A stretch of 64,000 nt of DNA from Lachnospiraceae bacterium UBA3762 (GCA_002371615.1 DFGA01000038.1:57898-121897), one strand, 5' to 3'; counted from the first letter of the stretch, positions 1 through 8,939 are shown. Notes: generated by a model not told the origin, from the letters alone. A program made the numbers and translations.

Positions 1-1
1 G

Positions 2-406
2 TGGACAGATATGACACAGACGGCGGCATCCTATGATACAAACGAAGAGTATGATCCGATACTCACAAGGCAGTATGTGACAGATGCGGCGAATGTATAT
101 ATAGGCGACGCAGGGGATGCTGCGGACAGTAGATTCAGCCCGCTTTTCGGGGAACTTAACGGACTCCCTCCGGTATTTATAATGGCAGGCAGAAATGAGA
201 TACTGCTTGATGACAGCGTACGTCTGTTTGACAGCATAACAAAGCTCGGAGGGAAGGTACAGCTTGATATAGAAGAGAGCGGATGGCATGTGTATCAGCA
301 GATGCCGGTTCCGATAGCAACACGCGCGATGAAACGACTGGCTGCATATGTTTCGGGGCAGATATATGGGGAGAATATATGGGAAGTGATAACTGGTACA
401 AAGTAG
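2..406 (+). CDS. alpha/beta hydrolase (esterase/lipase type), 5' end outside window
   Basis: The frame is open from base 2 to the TAG stop at 404-406, so the N-terminal part with the oxyanion-hole and nucleophile-serine motifs lies upstream of the window. The visible 134 residues start with WTDMTQTAASY, the stretch that follows the active site in acetyl-esterase/HSL-like hydrolases. The likely catalytic acid is in GRNEILLDD and the likely catalytic His is in SGWHVYQQMP, in the usual order and spacing for the C-terminal half of the fold. It should hydrolyse a short acyl or aryl ester; the substrate cannot be read. The stop overlaps the next gene by 28 bp, which suggests translational coupling with the acyltransferase-like protein. 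The ATG at base 11 is an internal Met, not a start. Family call is firm, substrate unknown. Confidence 0.85.
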   Translation, partial: WTDMTQTAASYDTNEEYDPILTRQYVTDAANVYIGDAGDAADSRFSPLFGELNGLPPVFIMAGRNEILLDDSVRLFDSITKLGGKVQLDIEESGWHVYQQMPVPIATRAMKRLAAYVSGQIYGENIWEVITGTK

Positions 407-1629
407 ATAATGTTGCAAAAGTGTTCCTCGCAACCGTATCCAAAAGAGATACGAAGACTTTAAGGGTCAGCTGTACGTTAAAGGAAAAAATAGACCGCGA
501 ACTCTTGCAGGAGGCGGTGCTTTCAGCAATACAGGACAGACCACAGGTGCAGATGAGAATACGCCGGGGGCTGTTCTGGCATTACATGGAGGAGACGGAT
601 ATTCTGCCGGAAGTACAGGAAGAGTCCGGAAGAGTGTGCCCACCGTTATATGCTCCGGCAAAGACTATGCTTCACTACCGCGTAACTTATTTCGGCTGCA
701 GGATAAATCTTGATATGTTCCATGCGATTTCGGACGGAACGGGTGCACTTGAGTTTCTCAATATCATCGTGCTTGATTATTTGAAACTCCGGTATCCGAA
801 AGAATTCGATGATGTTACTATCCACTCGGGGGCTTCGGCGGATGACTTAAGCCAGGACAGTTACAAACAGTTTTTTGAAAATATGAATCTTTCAGGTTCA
901 GCCTCGTTTCGTAAGGCATTTCATCCGGGCAGCATAAAGCTTCCATATAACCAGCTTCAGTTTTTTGAGATACACATGCCGACCGGGCAGATACTTCCTA
1001 TGGCCAAGGAGCTTAATGTATCGCTTACAAGTTATATAGGTGCACGCTGGATGATCGCGATACACAACATGATGCCGCCGAGGAAGAGAAATATGCCGGT
1101 GACGGTGACATTACCTGTAAACTTAAGAAATTATTACCCTTCGTATACGTCGAGAAATTTTTTCAATAATGTCAGCGTTACTCATGTATTTGACAGGGAA
1201 ATATCTCTTGATGAACTGGCATCGGAATTTGATGCTTCGCTCAAAAATCAGCTTACCGAAGAAAATATCAGAAAGCAGATGGATAGTTTTGAAACCATGG
1301 AATATGTGGCACCGGTGCGTCCGGTTCCGCTCTTTATCAAGCAGCTTGTAGTAAAGCATGGCAAGAAATTAGCCGACAGGAAAGTTTCGATGGTCCTCTC
1401 CAATCTCGGTGTTCTCTCTCCGCCTGAAGCTGTCGGGAGCAAAATAGACAATTACAGCACCTTCTGCAGCAGTGAACATTTATTTTCGACAATGTCGGCA
1501 TTTGGCGAAACCCTGACCCTCGGGGTATCATCTCCCTATCAGAACACCGATGCTATCAAAAACTTTGTCAGAAGCCTTACAAAAGAGGGCGTTGATATAA
1601 GTGTATACGCCACGGAGGTTGTCGGATAA
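379..1629 (+). CDS. condensation-domain-like acyltransferase (COG4908 / alcohol acetyltransferase-like)
   Basis: The 416-residue protein has the fold signature of the CoA-dependent acyltransferase / NRPS condensation superfamily. The motif HAISDG (about residue 115) matches HHxxxDG, with the catalytic second His kept, and SNLGV in the C-terminal half fits the structural Asn-Leu-Gly region of the family. There is no adenylation or carrier domain, so it stands alone and would take a free thioester or a partner's acyl group. I chose the ATG at 379 because GGGGAGA lies at 368-374; an in-frame ATG at 283 lacks a ribosome binding site and lies deep inside the upstream gene. It overlaps the esterase upstream and ends one base into the next gene. 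An acyl-transfer role is inferred; donor and acceptor are unknown. Confidence 0.8.
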   Translation: MGSDNWYKVDNVAKVFLATVSKRDTKTLRVSCTLKEKIDRELLQEAVLSAIQDRPQVQMRIRRGLFWHYMEETDILPEVQEESGRVCPPLYAPAKTMLHYRVTYFGCRINLDMFHAISDGTGALEFLNIIVLDYLKLRYPKEFDDVTIHSGASADDLSQDSYKQFFENMNLSGSASFRKAFHPGSIKLPYNQLQFFEIHMPTGQILPMAKELNVSLTSYIGARWMIAIHNMMPPRKRNMPVTVTLPVNLRNYYPSYTSRNFFNNVSVTHVFDREISLDELASEFDASLKNQLTEENIRKQMDSFETMEYVAPVRPVPLFIKQLVVKHGKKLADRKVSMVLSNLGVLSPPEAVGSKIDNYSTFCSSEHLFSTMSAFGETLTLGVSSPYQNTDAIKNFVRSLTKEGVDISVYATEVVG

Positions 1630-2297
1630 TGAAAATATGCCCTTATTGCAATATAAAAGTCGGATCAGATACTGTAAAGTGTCCGCTGTGCCAGAGTAAG
1701 CTTTCGGGAGAGGCGGAAAGCCTGTATTTTCCGAGGCAGACAATGTTCCAGCGCAGATCTTTTTTGTATAAGTTACAATTGTTCATAGTCTGGGCAGTTG
1801 TGATATCAGCCTTCGGGATCGATTATCTGCTCGGGGTACGCATTCCACCGTCTTCCGGTGTTCACTACAGCCTTATTCTTGCAATGTGGCTTATAACGTT
1901 TGAATTTGCCATAATGAGGCAGTTTAAGAACAGCGGCGGATCTTCAAGAAAGGTTACCCTGATGGTTCTGATCATTTTGGTTCTGCTTACTGTAACATCT
2001 TATTATTACGGGTTCTTCAGACTTATGATCGACTGGATCGCTCCGTGTGCGATAGCCGGGATGATGATCGCGAATTTTGTGCTGGCTATGATAGACAAGC
2101 GCGGAAACGCTATGGTATATCTTCTGACAGGACTGCTTGTTGGAATCCTGCCTTATATTATCCTTTCGGTAAGCCACAGAAAACCCTCGATCACATGGAT
2201 CATATGCATGCTCATAGGAGTCATTTTGTTTGTCGGAGCGGTGATTTTCAAAGGCAGAAGTGTTGCCGGAGAGATACGAAAGAGACTTAACGTCTGA
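1629..2297 (+). CDS. zinc-ribbon integral membrane protein (DUF6320-like)
   Basis: The 222-residue protein begins with a four-cysteine zinc ribbon (CPYCNIKVGSDTVKCPLC, residues about 4-21), followed by some six hydrophobic segments with short loops and a basic C-terminus. This combination is what I know as DUF6320 in Lachnospiraceae, where it is found beside an alpha/beta hydrolase and a COG4908 protein, as here. The ATG shares its A with the TAA of the preceding gene (1627-1629), so the three genes form one coupled unit. No enzymatic motif is visible. A structural or regulatory partner of the neighbouring acyltransferase at the membrane is inference only. Ends just before a strong terminator. 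Confidence 0.75.
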   Translation: MKICPYCNIKVGSDTVKCPLCQSKLSGEAESLYFPRQTMFQRRSFLYKLQLFIVWAVVISAFGIDYLLGVRIPPSSGVHYSLILAMWLITFEFAIMRQFKNSGGSSRKVTLMVLIILVLLTVTSYYYGFFRLMIDWIAPCAIAGMMIANFVLAMIDKRGNAMVYLLTGLLVGILPYIILSVSHRKPSITWIICMLIGVILFVGAVIFKGRSVAGEIRKRLNV

Positions 2298-2308
2298 TAG
2301 GGTTATGA

Positions 2309-2347
2309 CAGCAAAAGGGAGACGGTATTTCGTCTCCCTTTTTGCTG
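2309..2347. terminator. bidirectional intrinsic terminator between convergent genes
   Basis: A perfect stem AAAGGGAGACG / CGTCTCCCTTT with loop GTATTT, flanked by A- and T-rich runs on both sides. It lies between the stop of the zinc-ribbon protein (2297) and the stop of the minus-strand chemoreceptor (2374), so it can end transcription from both directions. Confidence 0.9.
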
Positions 2348-2373
2348 TTCATATCCGGTTGCCGGAATATTTA

Positions 2374-4392
2374 CTATCCTAAAGTGTACTGTGACAGATC
2401 CGATTTGATCTCGTCGGAGAACTTATTCAGATGCTGTGAAATATCGGTTATGCTGTCCGTACCTTCGAGAACCTTTTTACTTTCACTGACGATCTGTTCG
2501 CTTAATCCGAGAATCTCATTGATGCTTGAAGCCTGTTCTTCGGTTGTAGCAGCATTGTCAGTTGCAAAATCATTGATCCTTTCGATCCCTGAAGCAATCT
2601 CACCGATTCCGTCGGTTGCCTTGGATACGTCTTCACAAATAGTATTGAAGGAGTCGTTGGCGTTTGCTACAACTTCAAGGCAGGACTCCATATCCGTCAT
2701 GCATATGTCCGCTTTACGGTTGATTTCTTCAATATTGCGGGTAACACCAGAAATGAGCTGGCGGATCGTATCTGTTGCTTCGGATGACTGATTGGCGAGT
2801 ACACCGACCTCAGAGGCAACAACCGCAAAGCCCTTACCCATTTCTCCGGCTCTTGCAGCTTCAATGGAAGCATTAAGCGAGAGCAGATTGGTCTGTTCCG
2901 AAATGGAATTGATCGTATCCGTGATACCTGTGATCTCTTCGATGGATTTTGCGGTTGAACGGATGATTTCCGTAAGATCCCGCATTGTATCGTTAAGAGT
3001 ATTAACGCTTTCGGTCATGCTTGCCATCTGGTCTCTTCCCGACTGGGAGGAATCCATTGTCTCGTCACACAGCCTCTTAACATTAAGAGCATTTTCCTTA
3101 AGGTCACCGGATGTTGCGGCAAGCTCGGTGGCTCCCTGTGCAATGCTGTCTATCGAATCATTCATAAGGGACAGGGTGGAATTGAGGTTCTCAATAAGTT
3201 CGCCCTGCGTCTGGTTCGAAGATGAGAGTGCGCTTGAAATATCGTAACACTCACCGGCGCTTGAGTTCATCTGACCGGAAATATCGGACATATTTGTAAG
3301 CATTGTACGCATTCCGGCAATATATTCATTAAGCTTTTCGCTAAGAGTGGTAATTTCGTTGTTTCCTTCGGGAACGATAGTAACATCGAAGTTACCCTGG
3401 CTGATGTCTATAATACGGTCTGTAACCTTTGCAACGGGGTTAATGTATTTATTGATAACAATGTAAAGCGTTATTGCAAGCAGAAGGAGAAGAACGATAG
3501 CAACAATGACAGAAACCCTTATCGTTCCTGCCACAGAACTGCTTATAAACGAATATGGAACTGCACTTACAACGATCCAGGATGTTCCTTTGATATCCGT
3601 TGCCGCATACATCATTTTACCTGCCGATGTTTTAACGGTGGAAACCTTATTGGCATCTGTTGTATCGGAAGTATTGAGCGAAGCAAACACCTCATTCAAT
3701 CCCTGCATCACAGGATCCGTGCTTGCATCGACCGTTGTGCCGGTCAGCCCGTCAATACTGCTTACAAGTATATCTTTTGTATCTTTGTTTATAATGAAGA
3801 ATTTGGCATCGGGTGAGGAAGATTTGAATCCGGCCATTCTTTCTTCAACCTTATCAAATGTAATATCGCTGCTTAAGACTACCTGATCTTTGACAAGAAC
3901 CGCACACGCAAGACAAGTCTTGCCCGTTGAGGCATCAACATAAGGGTCGGAAGTATAGATCTCTCCGCCAGCCGCTGTAGCTCCGGTGTACCATGCTCTG
4001 TCGGTAAATACAAAAGTATCATCGGGAACCCAGCCTGACCCGTCAAGGAACTTGCCGGTTGCACCATATGCCATGTATATATCCTGAGAGTCGGGATCAA
4101 GTTCCGTGATCTTCAGGAGCATTGCGAGAGTATCATCATAGTCAAGTTCGGGAAGATTTCCTACAACATCCGCAGTTTGGGCAACTCTCTGCTGAATAAT
4201 GCTCCACCAGTTATTAACCTCACTTGCGTAAGAAATCGATTCTTTTGAAAGAATGGATTCGGTAAGCTCAGTTATCTTGTCCGTTTCCATCTTGATATTA
4301 ATACCTGTTACAATTGCCATGATAATGACAACAAATGCAATGATTTCTGTGAGCAGAACTTTTTTAAGTGACTTTCTTTTTTGTTCCTTCAA
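2374..4392 (-). CDS. methyl-accepting chemotaxis protein with Cache sensor
   Basis: Transmembrane chemoreceptor of 672 residues. Order: cytoplasmic basic start, TM1 (about 13-33), extracellular dCache-type sensor (about 35-285, with the [20 protein letters not shown] stretch typical of Cache_1 ligand pockets), TM2 (about 291-313), HAMP, then a long coiled-coil signalling domain. The hairpin tip that contacts CheA/CheW is intact ([20 protein letters not shown], about 498-517). The ligand is probably a small organic molecule such as an amino acid or carboxylate, from the sensor class only. No che or fla genes are nearby, so this is an orphan receptor feeding a pathway encoded elsewhere. It is transcribed divergently from glutathione peroxidase, sharing a compact promoter region with a G9 tract. 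Confidence 0.95.
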   Translation of the reverse strand: MKEQKRKSLKKVLLTEIIAFVVIIMAIVTGINIKMETDKITELTESILSKESISYASEVNNWWSIIQQRVAQTADVVGNLPELDYDDTLAMLLKITELDPDSQDIYMAYGATGKFLDGSGWVPDDTFVFTDRAWYTGATAAGGEIYTSDPYVDASTGKTCLACAVLVKDQVVLSSDITFDKVEERMAGFKSSSPDAKFFIINKDTKDILVSSIDGLTGTTVDASTDPVMQGLNEVFASLNTSDTTDANKVSTVKTSAGKMMYAATDIKGTSWIVVSAVPYSFISSSVAGTIRVSVIVAIVLLLLLAITLYIVINKYINPVAKVTDRIIDISQGNFDVTIVPEGNNEITTLSEKLNEYIAGMRTMLTNMSDISGQMNSSAGECYDISSALSSSNQTQGELIENLNSTLSLMNDSIDSIAQGATELAATSGDLKENALNVKRLCDETMDSSQSGRDQMASMTESVNTLNDTMRDLTEIIRSTAKSIEEITGITDTINSISEQTNLLSLNASIEAARAGEMGKGFAVVASEVGVLANQSSEATDTIRQLISGVTRNIEEINRKADICMTDMESCLEVVANANDSFNTICEDVSKATDGIGEIASGIERINDFATDNAATTEEQASSINEILGLSEQIVSESKKVLEGTDSITDISQHLNKFSDEIKSDLSQYTLG

Positions 4393-4433
4393 TTTACGAC
4401 GCCTCCGTTCGTTTTATAAAAAATCCGCGTTAC

Positions 4434-4461
4434 ATTATAGCAGAAAAATGACATTATTCAA
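4434..4461 (-). promoter_or_regulatory. candidate sigma-A promoter for the chemoreceptor
   Basis: On the minus strand, TATAAT (4439-4434) lies 16 bp downstream of TTGAAT (4461-4456), about 45 bp from the receptor start codon. The -10 is perfect and the -35 matches four of six. It abuts, with one base between, the G9 tract that separates it from the divergent promoter. Confidence 0.6.
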
Positions 4462-4471
4462 AGGGGGGGGG

Positions 4472-4500
4472 TTGACAGCATAATAATCATATTATATAAT
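4472..4500 (+). promoter_or_regulatory. full-consensus sigma-A promoter for glutathione peroxidase
   Basis: TTGACA (4472-4477), a 17-bp spacer and TATAAT (4495-4500): a perfect consensus promoter 68 bp upstream of the start codon. A run of nine G (4463-4471) touches the -35. The -10 is part of the 10-bp palindrome ATTATATAAT (4491-4500) and is flanked by AATCAT / ATGATT half-sites, so an operator there is possible but not identified. Confidence 0.85.
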
Positions 4501-4504
4501 GATT

Positions 4505-4533
4505 GCGCACAAGCAAATAGCGCACAAGCAAAT
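4505..4533 (+). repeat. tandem 14-bp direct repeat in the gpx leader
   Basis: GCGCACAAGCAAAT occurs twice (4505-4518 and 4520-4533) with one base between, so the period is 15 bp. It sits where the transcript should start and in its first 30 nt. It could be a regulator site, an mRNA feature or a slippage product; nothing distinguishes these. Confidence 0.8.
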
Positions 4534-4567
4534 TAGCAATATAAACATTTAAAAGGAGGAAAAAGTT

Positions 4568-5113
4568 ATGGCTACAGTTTATGATTTTACGGTTAAGGCA
4601 AGAGGCGGAGAAGAGGTTAGTCTGAAGGATTATGAAGGCAAGGTTCTACTTATAGTTAATACTGCAACAGGGTGCGGGTTTACACCTCATTATGAGCCCC
4701 TGGAGGCTATGTACAAAGATCTGAAGGATAAAGGTTTTGAAATTCTTGATTTTCCCTGCAACCAGTTTGCAAACCAGGCACCCGGGGATGAGAATGAGAT
4801 ACACGAGTTCTGCACAATGAAATACGGCACGGATTTTCCGCAGTTTGCAAAACTGGAAGTCAACGGCGAGGGAGCTGATCCGCTCTTTGTATATCTCGCT
4901 ACAGAGAAACCTTTTGAAGGATTCGGCAAGGGTCTTAAGGTCAAAGCACTGGAGAAGTTTACTAACATGAATAACAAGGCTTTCGGCGACAAAGCATATA
5001 TCAAATGGAACTTTACAAAATTCCTTATTGACAGGGAAGGCAAGGTTGTTGCAAGATTTGAGCCGACGGAAGATATGGACAAGGTACGGGCTGCAGTTGA
5101 GAATATCCTGTAA
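4568..5113 (+). CDS. glutathione peroxidase family thiol peroxidase (Cys type)
   Basis: 181 residues, full length for bacterial GPx. It reduces hydrogen and organic peroxides; bacterial Cys-type members usually take electrons from thioredoxin rather than glutathione. Visible motifs: NTATGCGFTPHY with peroxidatic Cys36 (TGC, not selenocysteine), FPCNQFANQ (about 62-70) and WNFTKFL near the C-terminus. A second Cys in HEFCTMKYG (about residue 82) is in the place of the usual resolving Cys. Translation starts at the ATG after AAAAGGAGGAAAAA (4551-4564). The perfect-consensus promoter implies high basal expression. Followed after 48 bp by a cation efflux gene with no terminator between them, so probably cotranscribed as an oxidative or metal stress unit. 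Confidence 0.95.
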   Translation: MATVYDFTVKARGGEEVSLKDYEGKVLLIVNTATGCGFTPHYEPLEAMYKDLKDKGFEILDFPCNQFANQAPGDENEIHEFCTMKYGTDFPQFAKLEVNGEGADPLFVYLATEKPFEGFGKGLKVKALEKFTNMNNKAFGDKAYIKWNFTKFLIDREGKVVARFEPTEDMDKVRAAVENIL

Positions 5114-5161
5114 CAAAGATACTTTCGTCGTGGTTCTCAAAAAGATTAAGGATGTAAGCAA

Positions 5162-6283
5162 ATGTTTGAGAATGGACAAAGAGACAAAGTTATAGTCAGG
5201 ACAAGCATAATAGGTATCGCGGCAAATGTATTCCTGGCGGCGTTTAAGGCAGTTATAGGCTTAAGTGCCAATTCCATTGCAATCGTGATGGATGCCGTTA
5301 ATAATCTGTCGGATGCCGCGGCATCTGTCATAACGATCGTGGGGACGAAACTTGCGGGAAAAGATGCCGACAGAAAGCACCCTTTCGGTTACGGAAGGAT
5401 CGAGTATCTAAGTGCCATGATAATATCCATACTTGTCCTGTACGCGGGAATCACCGCTTTTACCGAATCGGTAAAGAAGATAATAAACCCCGAGACGCCG
5501 GAGTATTCTACCGTAAGTCTTGTGATAGTTGCTGTCGCAGTTGTAGTTAAGATCGTGCTTGGAAGGTACGTTAAGTCTGTGGGTGTTAAAGTCAATTCCG
5601 ATTCACTTATAAACTCCGGTGAGGATGCAACCCTTGATTCGGTAATAAGTGCTTCGACATTGGCAGCAGCGGTTATATTCCTGCTGTTTCACATATCTCT
5701 TGAAGCATGGCTCGGCGCTGTCATCGCCGTAATAATAATCAAATCCGGCTTTGACATGCTTAAAGAGACGCTGTCCAAAATCCTCGGAGAAAGAGTTGAC
5801 GCAGAACTTGCAAGGCAGATAAAAGCCACAATAAATGATTTTCCCGATGTATCGGGGTCTTACGATCTGATAATGCATAATTACGGCCCCGATGCATATA
5901 ACGGGTCGGTACACATCGAGGTTCCGGACACCCTGTCGGCGGACGATCTTGACAAGATGCTGCGTAAGATTCAGGTAGAGGTATATAAAAAGCATAACGT
6001 GATTTTGACAGCGATAGGCGTATATTCGTACAACACGAAGGACGAGGAGGCTGTGGCGGCGAGGAAGAAAGTTGCCGATCTGGTCACATCCGATCCCGAT
6101 ATACTGCAGATGCACGGGTTCTATATGGACAAGGCTGAGAAGACAATACGTTTTGATGTGGTCATAAGTTTTGATGCAAAAGACAGAAGCGTGGTGTATA
6201 ATAACATAGTTGCCAAGGTACAGAAGGAATATCCCGATTACACTTTGCAGATAGCGATGGACACTGATTTTAGTGAGGCATGA
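5162..6283 (+). CDS. cation diffusion facilitator family transporter
   Basis: 373-residue membrane exporter that swaps divalent metal (Zn, Mn, Fe or Co) for protons. The N-terminal half has six hydrophobic segments. The metal site is seen in TM2 as MDAVNNLSDAAAS and in TM5 as NSGEDATLDS, where family members carry HxxxD or DxxxD; here the TM2 site is DxxxxxxD-like and TM5 is ExxxxD. The HPFGYGRIEY loop after TM2 is diagnostic. The C-terminal 150 residues form the cytoplasmic ferredoxin-like domain, about 70 residues longer than the shortest members. The stop overlaps the next start as ATGA (6280-6283). Metal specificity cannot be read; the absence of His in the TM5 motif argues against a pure Zn type, and the neighbouring peroxidase would fit Mn or Fe. 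Confidence 0.9.
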   Translation: MFENGQRDKVIVRTSIIGIAANVFLAAFKAVIGLSANSIAIVMDAVNNLSDAAASVITIVGTKLAGKDADRKHPFGYGRIEYLSAMIISILVLYAGITAFTESVKKIINPETPEYSTVSLVIVAVAVVVKIVLGRYVKSVGVKVNSDSLINSGEDATLDSVISASTLAAAVIFLLFHISLEAWLGAVIAVIIIKSGFDMLKETLSKILGERVDAELARQIKATINDFPDVSGSYDLIMHNYGPDAYNGSVHIEVPDTLSADDLDKMLRKIQVEVYKKHNVILTAIGVYSYNTKDEEAVAARKKVADLVTSDPDILQMHGFYMDKAEKTIRFDVVISFDAKDRSVVYNNIVAKVQKEYPDYTLQIAMDTDFSEA

Positions 6284-6942
6284 CTAACATGAAGAAAATC
6301 ATTTGCTTCGGAGATTCGAACACATACGGATATAACCCTGCCATGGGAGGAAGGTTTGACGAGAATACCCGTTGGCCCAAAGTCCTTCAGAAATTTCTCG
6401 GAGAGAACTACGAAATATTTGAGGAAGGACAGAACGGCAGAACGATCGCCAATGCTGATCCATGGGAAGGCGGAACGAAATGCGGTATGGATTACGTTCT
6501 TCCCATGCTGGAGACTAAGAATCCGGTGGATCTTTTGATTATTATGCTGGGAACAAATGACCTGAAGGTCAAGTTTAATCTTCCTGCAGCGGATATAGCC
6601 GGCAGTCTTCAGCTGATGCTCTCCAAGATCAAGGCATATTGCCGGGATTATTTAAACTGTCCGGATATGAAGATTCTTATTACCTCTCCGCCGGCTCTGT
6701 CGGAGCCTTTTTCGGAATCATATTTTGAGCCGTTCTTTTGCGGGGCGGTTGCGGTAAAAAAGGCAAAAGAACTCGCAAATTGGTATGAACTTGTTGCCGA
6801 CCAGTATGGTTGCTATTTCTTAAACGCAACTGAGAAAATAAGTGCAGGCTCTGTAGACCATCTCCATCTTGATGCGGAAGGGCACAAGGCTATGGCTGAG
6901 CTTATGAGAGATAAGATTAACGAGATATTCAAGGAAGGATAG
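6280..6942 (+). CDS. SGNH/GDSL family hydrolase
   Basis: 220 residues with all four SGNH blocks: CFGDSNTYGY (nucleophile Ser, about residue 13), a Gly in the EGQNGRT region, MLGTND (Asn) and DHLHLDAEGH (Asp and His). The enzymes hydrolyse acyl or acetyl esters of sugars or lipids. There is no signal peptide, so it is cytoplasmic, suggesting sugar-ester deacetylation inside the cell. The ATG at 6280 overlaps the preceding TGA by four bases; an in-frame ATG at 6289 is an alternative. The closest subfamily from memory is the arylesterase/acyl-CoA thioesterase-like GDSL group. Confidence 0.9.
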   Translation: MTNMKKIICFGDSNTYGYNPAMGGRFDENTRWPKVLQKFLGENYEIFEEGQNGRTIANADPWEGGTKCGMDYVLPMLETKNPVDLLIIMLGTNDLKVKFNLPAADIAGSLQLMLSKIKAYCRDYLNCPDMKILITSPPALSEPFSESYFEPFFCGAVAVKKAKELANWYELVADQYGCYFLNATEKISAGSVDHLHLDAEGHKAMAELMRDKINEIFKEG

Positions 6943-6959
6943 ATTCCGTAGAGTCTTTG

Positions 6960-8096
6960 ATGGGTATGGAAAAGGGACATTCGGAAACAAGAGAGAGAAA
7001 TATGTGGATTGCTATATTTGGATTTTCGATACTCGCCGGAATAGCTGCGGCACTGTATCTTGCAGGTAAAGTAGAAAAAACGGGTATATTTTCATTTATA
7101 AACAATGCGGCAGTACGTAAAGTATCTGCCGTACTTTCTGTTGTGATAGTCGGCATTATACTGTGGAAGACTCTCAATATGACCAATACGATAGTAGTAG
7201 CGGTCCATGTTGCTGTATTCATGCTGCTCGGAGACCTTATAGGACTGATCATACGAAAGGGATTCGGAGCCGGCGTCAGTCCCCGCATCGTTGATCTGTG
7301 CGCCATAAGCGCATGCCTTGTTTATCTGATTATCGGATGGATACTCATGCATAGTATGTGGGAGACGGATTACAGTGTTTCTACGGATAAAAACATCGGG
7401 CAGCTGCGTATTGCACAGATCGCGGATTCCCATATAGGTGCGGGGTTTGACGGAAAAGGCTTTGCAAAGAGGCTTGAGAAAATACAGGAGACCAATCCGG
7501 ATATTCTTGTTATCACAGGTGATTTTGTAGATGATGATTCAATGAAGCAGGATATGCTTGACGCATGTGAAGCGCTTTCGAATTTTAAGACTAAATACGG
7601 CGTGTATTACTGCCTCGGAAACCATGATATGGGTTATTACGACAGTTCCCACAGAGGCTATACCGGAGATGAACTTATAGCTGAGCTTGAAAAGGCCGGC
7701 GTTGTCGTTTTGAGGGATGAGTCGGTTCTTGTTGATGACAGATTCTATGTTATCGGACGGCTCGATGCCGATTACGGCAGGGCTTCAAGACTTGATACTT
7801 CTGAACTGATAAAGGACCTTGACAAGAATAAATACATGATCGTTCTTGACCACCAGCCTACCGATTATGACGGCGAAGCTGCAGCGGGCGTTGATCTAGT
7901 ACTTTCGGGGCATACTCACGGCGGACAGTTATGGCCCCTTGAATACATACAGCCGATTGTATCCGAGAATAACAATGTACGCGGATACGAGAGGAGAGGG
8001 TCAACCGATTTTATCGTAACCGACGGAATCTCCGACTGGGCGGTGAAGTTCAAAACAGGATGCAAATCCGAATTCAATGTAATTGATATTAATTAG
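6960..8096 (+). CDS. membrane-anchored metallophosphoesterase (YkuE/YaeI-like)
   Basis: About 378 residues. Four hydrophobic segments fill residues about 15-140; the calcineurin-like catalytic domain follows. Metal ligands appear in order: ADSHIGAG, TGDFVDD, LGNHDMG, and near the end SGHTHGGQLWP. Family members such as YaeI cleave UDP-2,3-diacylglucosamine-like or other phosphodiesters at the membrane; the substrate here is unknown. The start is uncertain: ATGs occur at 6960, 6966 and 7002. The last has GAGAGAG at 6991-6997 and begins directly before the first membrane segment, so it is a serious alternative. Seventeen bases separate the 6960 start from the upstream hydrolase stop, so the two are cotranscribed. 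Confidence 0.88.
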   Translation: MGMEKGHSETRERNMWIAIFGFSILAGIAAALYLAGKVEKTGIFSFINNAAVRKVSAVLSVVIVGIILWKTLNMTNTIVVAVHVAVFMLLGDLIGLIIRKGFGAGVSPRIVDLCAISACLVYLIIGWILMHSMWETDYSVSTDKNIGQLRIAQIADSHIGAGFDGKGFAKRLEKIQETNPDILVITGDFVDDDSMKQDMLDACEALSNFKTKYGVYYCLGNHDMGYYDSSHRGYTGDELIAELEKAGVVVLRDESVLVDDRFYVIGRLDADYGRASRLDTSELIKDLDKNKYMIVLDHQPTDYDGEAAAGVDLVLSGHTHGGQLWPLEYIQPIVSENNNVRGYERRGSTDFIVTDGISDWAVKFKTGCKSEFNVIDIN

Positions 8097-8108
8097 AGGT
8101 CCCTTCTG

Positions 8109-8939
8109 TTAACGGAAAGGATTATAGAACCGGGAGCCGCCTCTGAAGGTGATTATAAGCGCAGCAGTACAGAATATGACAGCGAAAGCGATGACAGCAT
8201 AGTCTGCAGCGCGAAGAGACTTGCCGCGGTACCATGTGCGTTTTTTGTTCTTGCCAAAACCGCGCAGTTCCATTGCACTGCTTACCACATCGATCCTGTT
8301 CATGCTTGTAAATACAAGCGGAAAGAGGATCGGGGTGGTATTTTTTATTCTTGATAAGAGCCCTGCCTTTTTGGACAACTCTATTCCGCGTGCCGCCTCG
8401 GCGTTTTTGATTTTAACGTAGTCATCCTGAATATCCGGAATGTAACGCAAGGCTATTGCAATTGAATATGCAACATAGTAACTGATACCGACCCGGTTAA
8501 GGGAAGCGGCAAATTCGCTGGGGTCCGTGGATACGATGAACATAAATACGGATGGTACGACGGTCATGTATTTGAGTATGATGTTAGCCTCATAGAACAG
8601 CTGCTCTTTAGTGAAATAGTAGTTGCCGAACAGATGACCTATAACGGTCTTGCTTCCGTATATCTCGCATCCCTGATAGGGAGAAAAGAAGAATATGGCA
8701 ATTACGTTTATAACCAGAAAGAGCAGTATGAATTTAAAGACAGTACCAACCTGTCTCCACTCGGTCTTCGACGCGCGAAGTATGGCAATGCTTAAAATGA
8801 GCATTACAACAAGAACCCGTGTATCATAACTGATCATGCTTGTTATCGACCATGCAAGGAAGAAGATCAGTTTCGTTACACCGGACAGTTCGTGTATCCA
8901 TGTATCCTTTTTTTCATACGAAAGAACTCTGCCTGCCAT
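8109..8939 (-). CDS. ecfT: energy-coupling factor transporter transmembrane protein EcfT
   Basis: 276-residue T component of an ECF (group II) vitamin importer, linking the S component to the ATPases. About five membrane segments precede the coupling helices, which carry the two Ala-Arg-Gly-type signatures: AEAARGIELS and AMELRGFGK. These contact the ATPase grooves. The ATG at 8939 was chosen because GAAAGGAG lies just upstream on the minus strand; longer versions back to 9014 would start far inside the ATPase gene. It overlaps the ATPase 3' end by 26 bp. The stop is 12 bp from the end of the convergent phosphoesterase, with no clear terminator between. Confidence 0.92.
   Translation of the reverse strand: MAGRVLSYEKKDTWIHELSGVTKLIFFLAWSITSMISYDTRVLVVMLILSIAILRASKTEWRQVGTVFKFILLFLVINVIAIFFFSPYQGCEIYGSKTVIGHLFGNYYFTKEQLFYEANIILKYMTVVPSVFMFIVSTDPSEFAASLNRVGISYYVAYSIAIALRYIPDIQDDYVKIKNAEAARGIELSKKAGLLSRIKNTTPILFPLVFTSMNRIDVVSSAMELRGFGKNKKRTWYRGKSLRAADYAVIAFAVIFCTAALIITFRGGSRFYNPFR

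Noticed and set aside
4484..4503. Possible PerR or Fur box overlapping the gpx -10 (AATCAT...ATGATT and ATTATATAAT)
   Set aside because: The palindrome does not match the PerR 15-bp or Fur 19-bp consensus in spacing; AT-rich promoter sequence often gives such symmetry.
4646..5179. A 177-codon open frame antisense to glutathione peroxidase
   Set aside because: Shadow of a conserved gene; no start signal and no domain.
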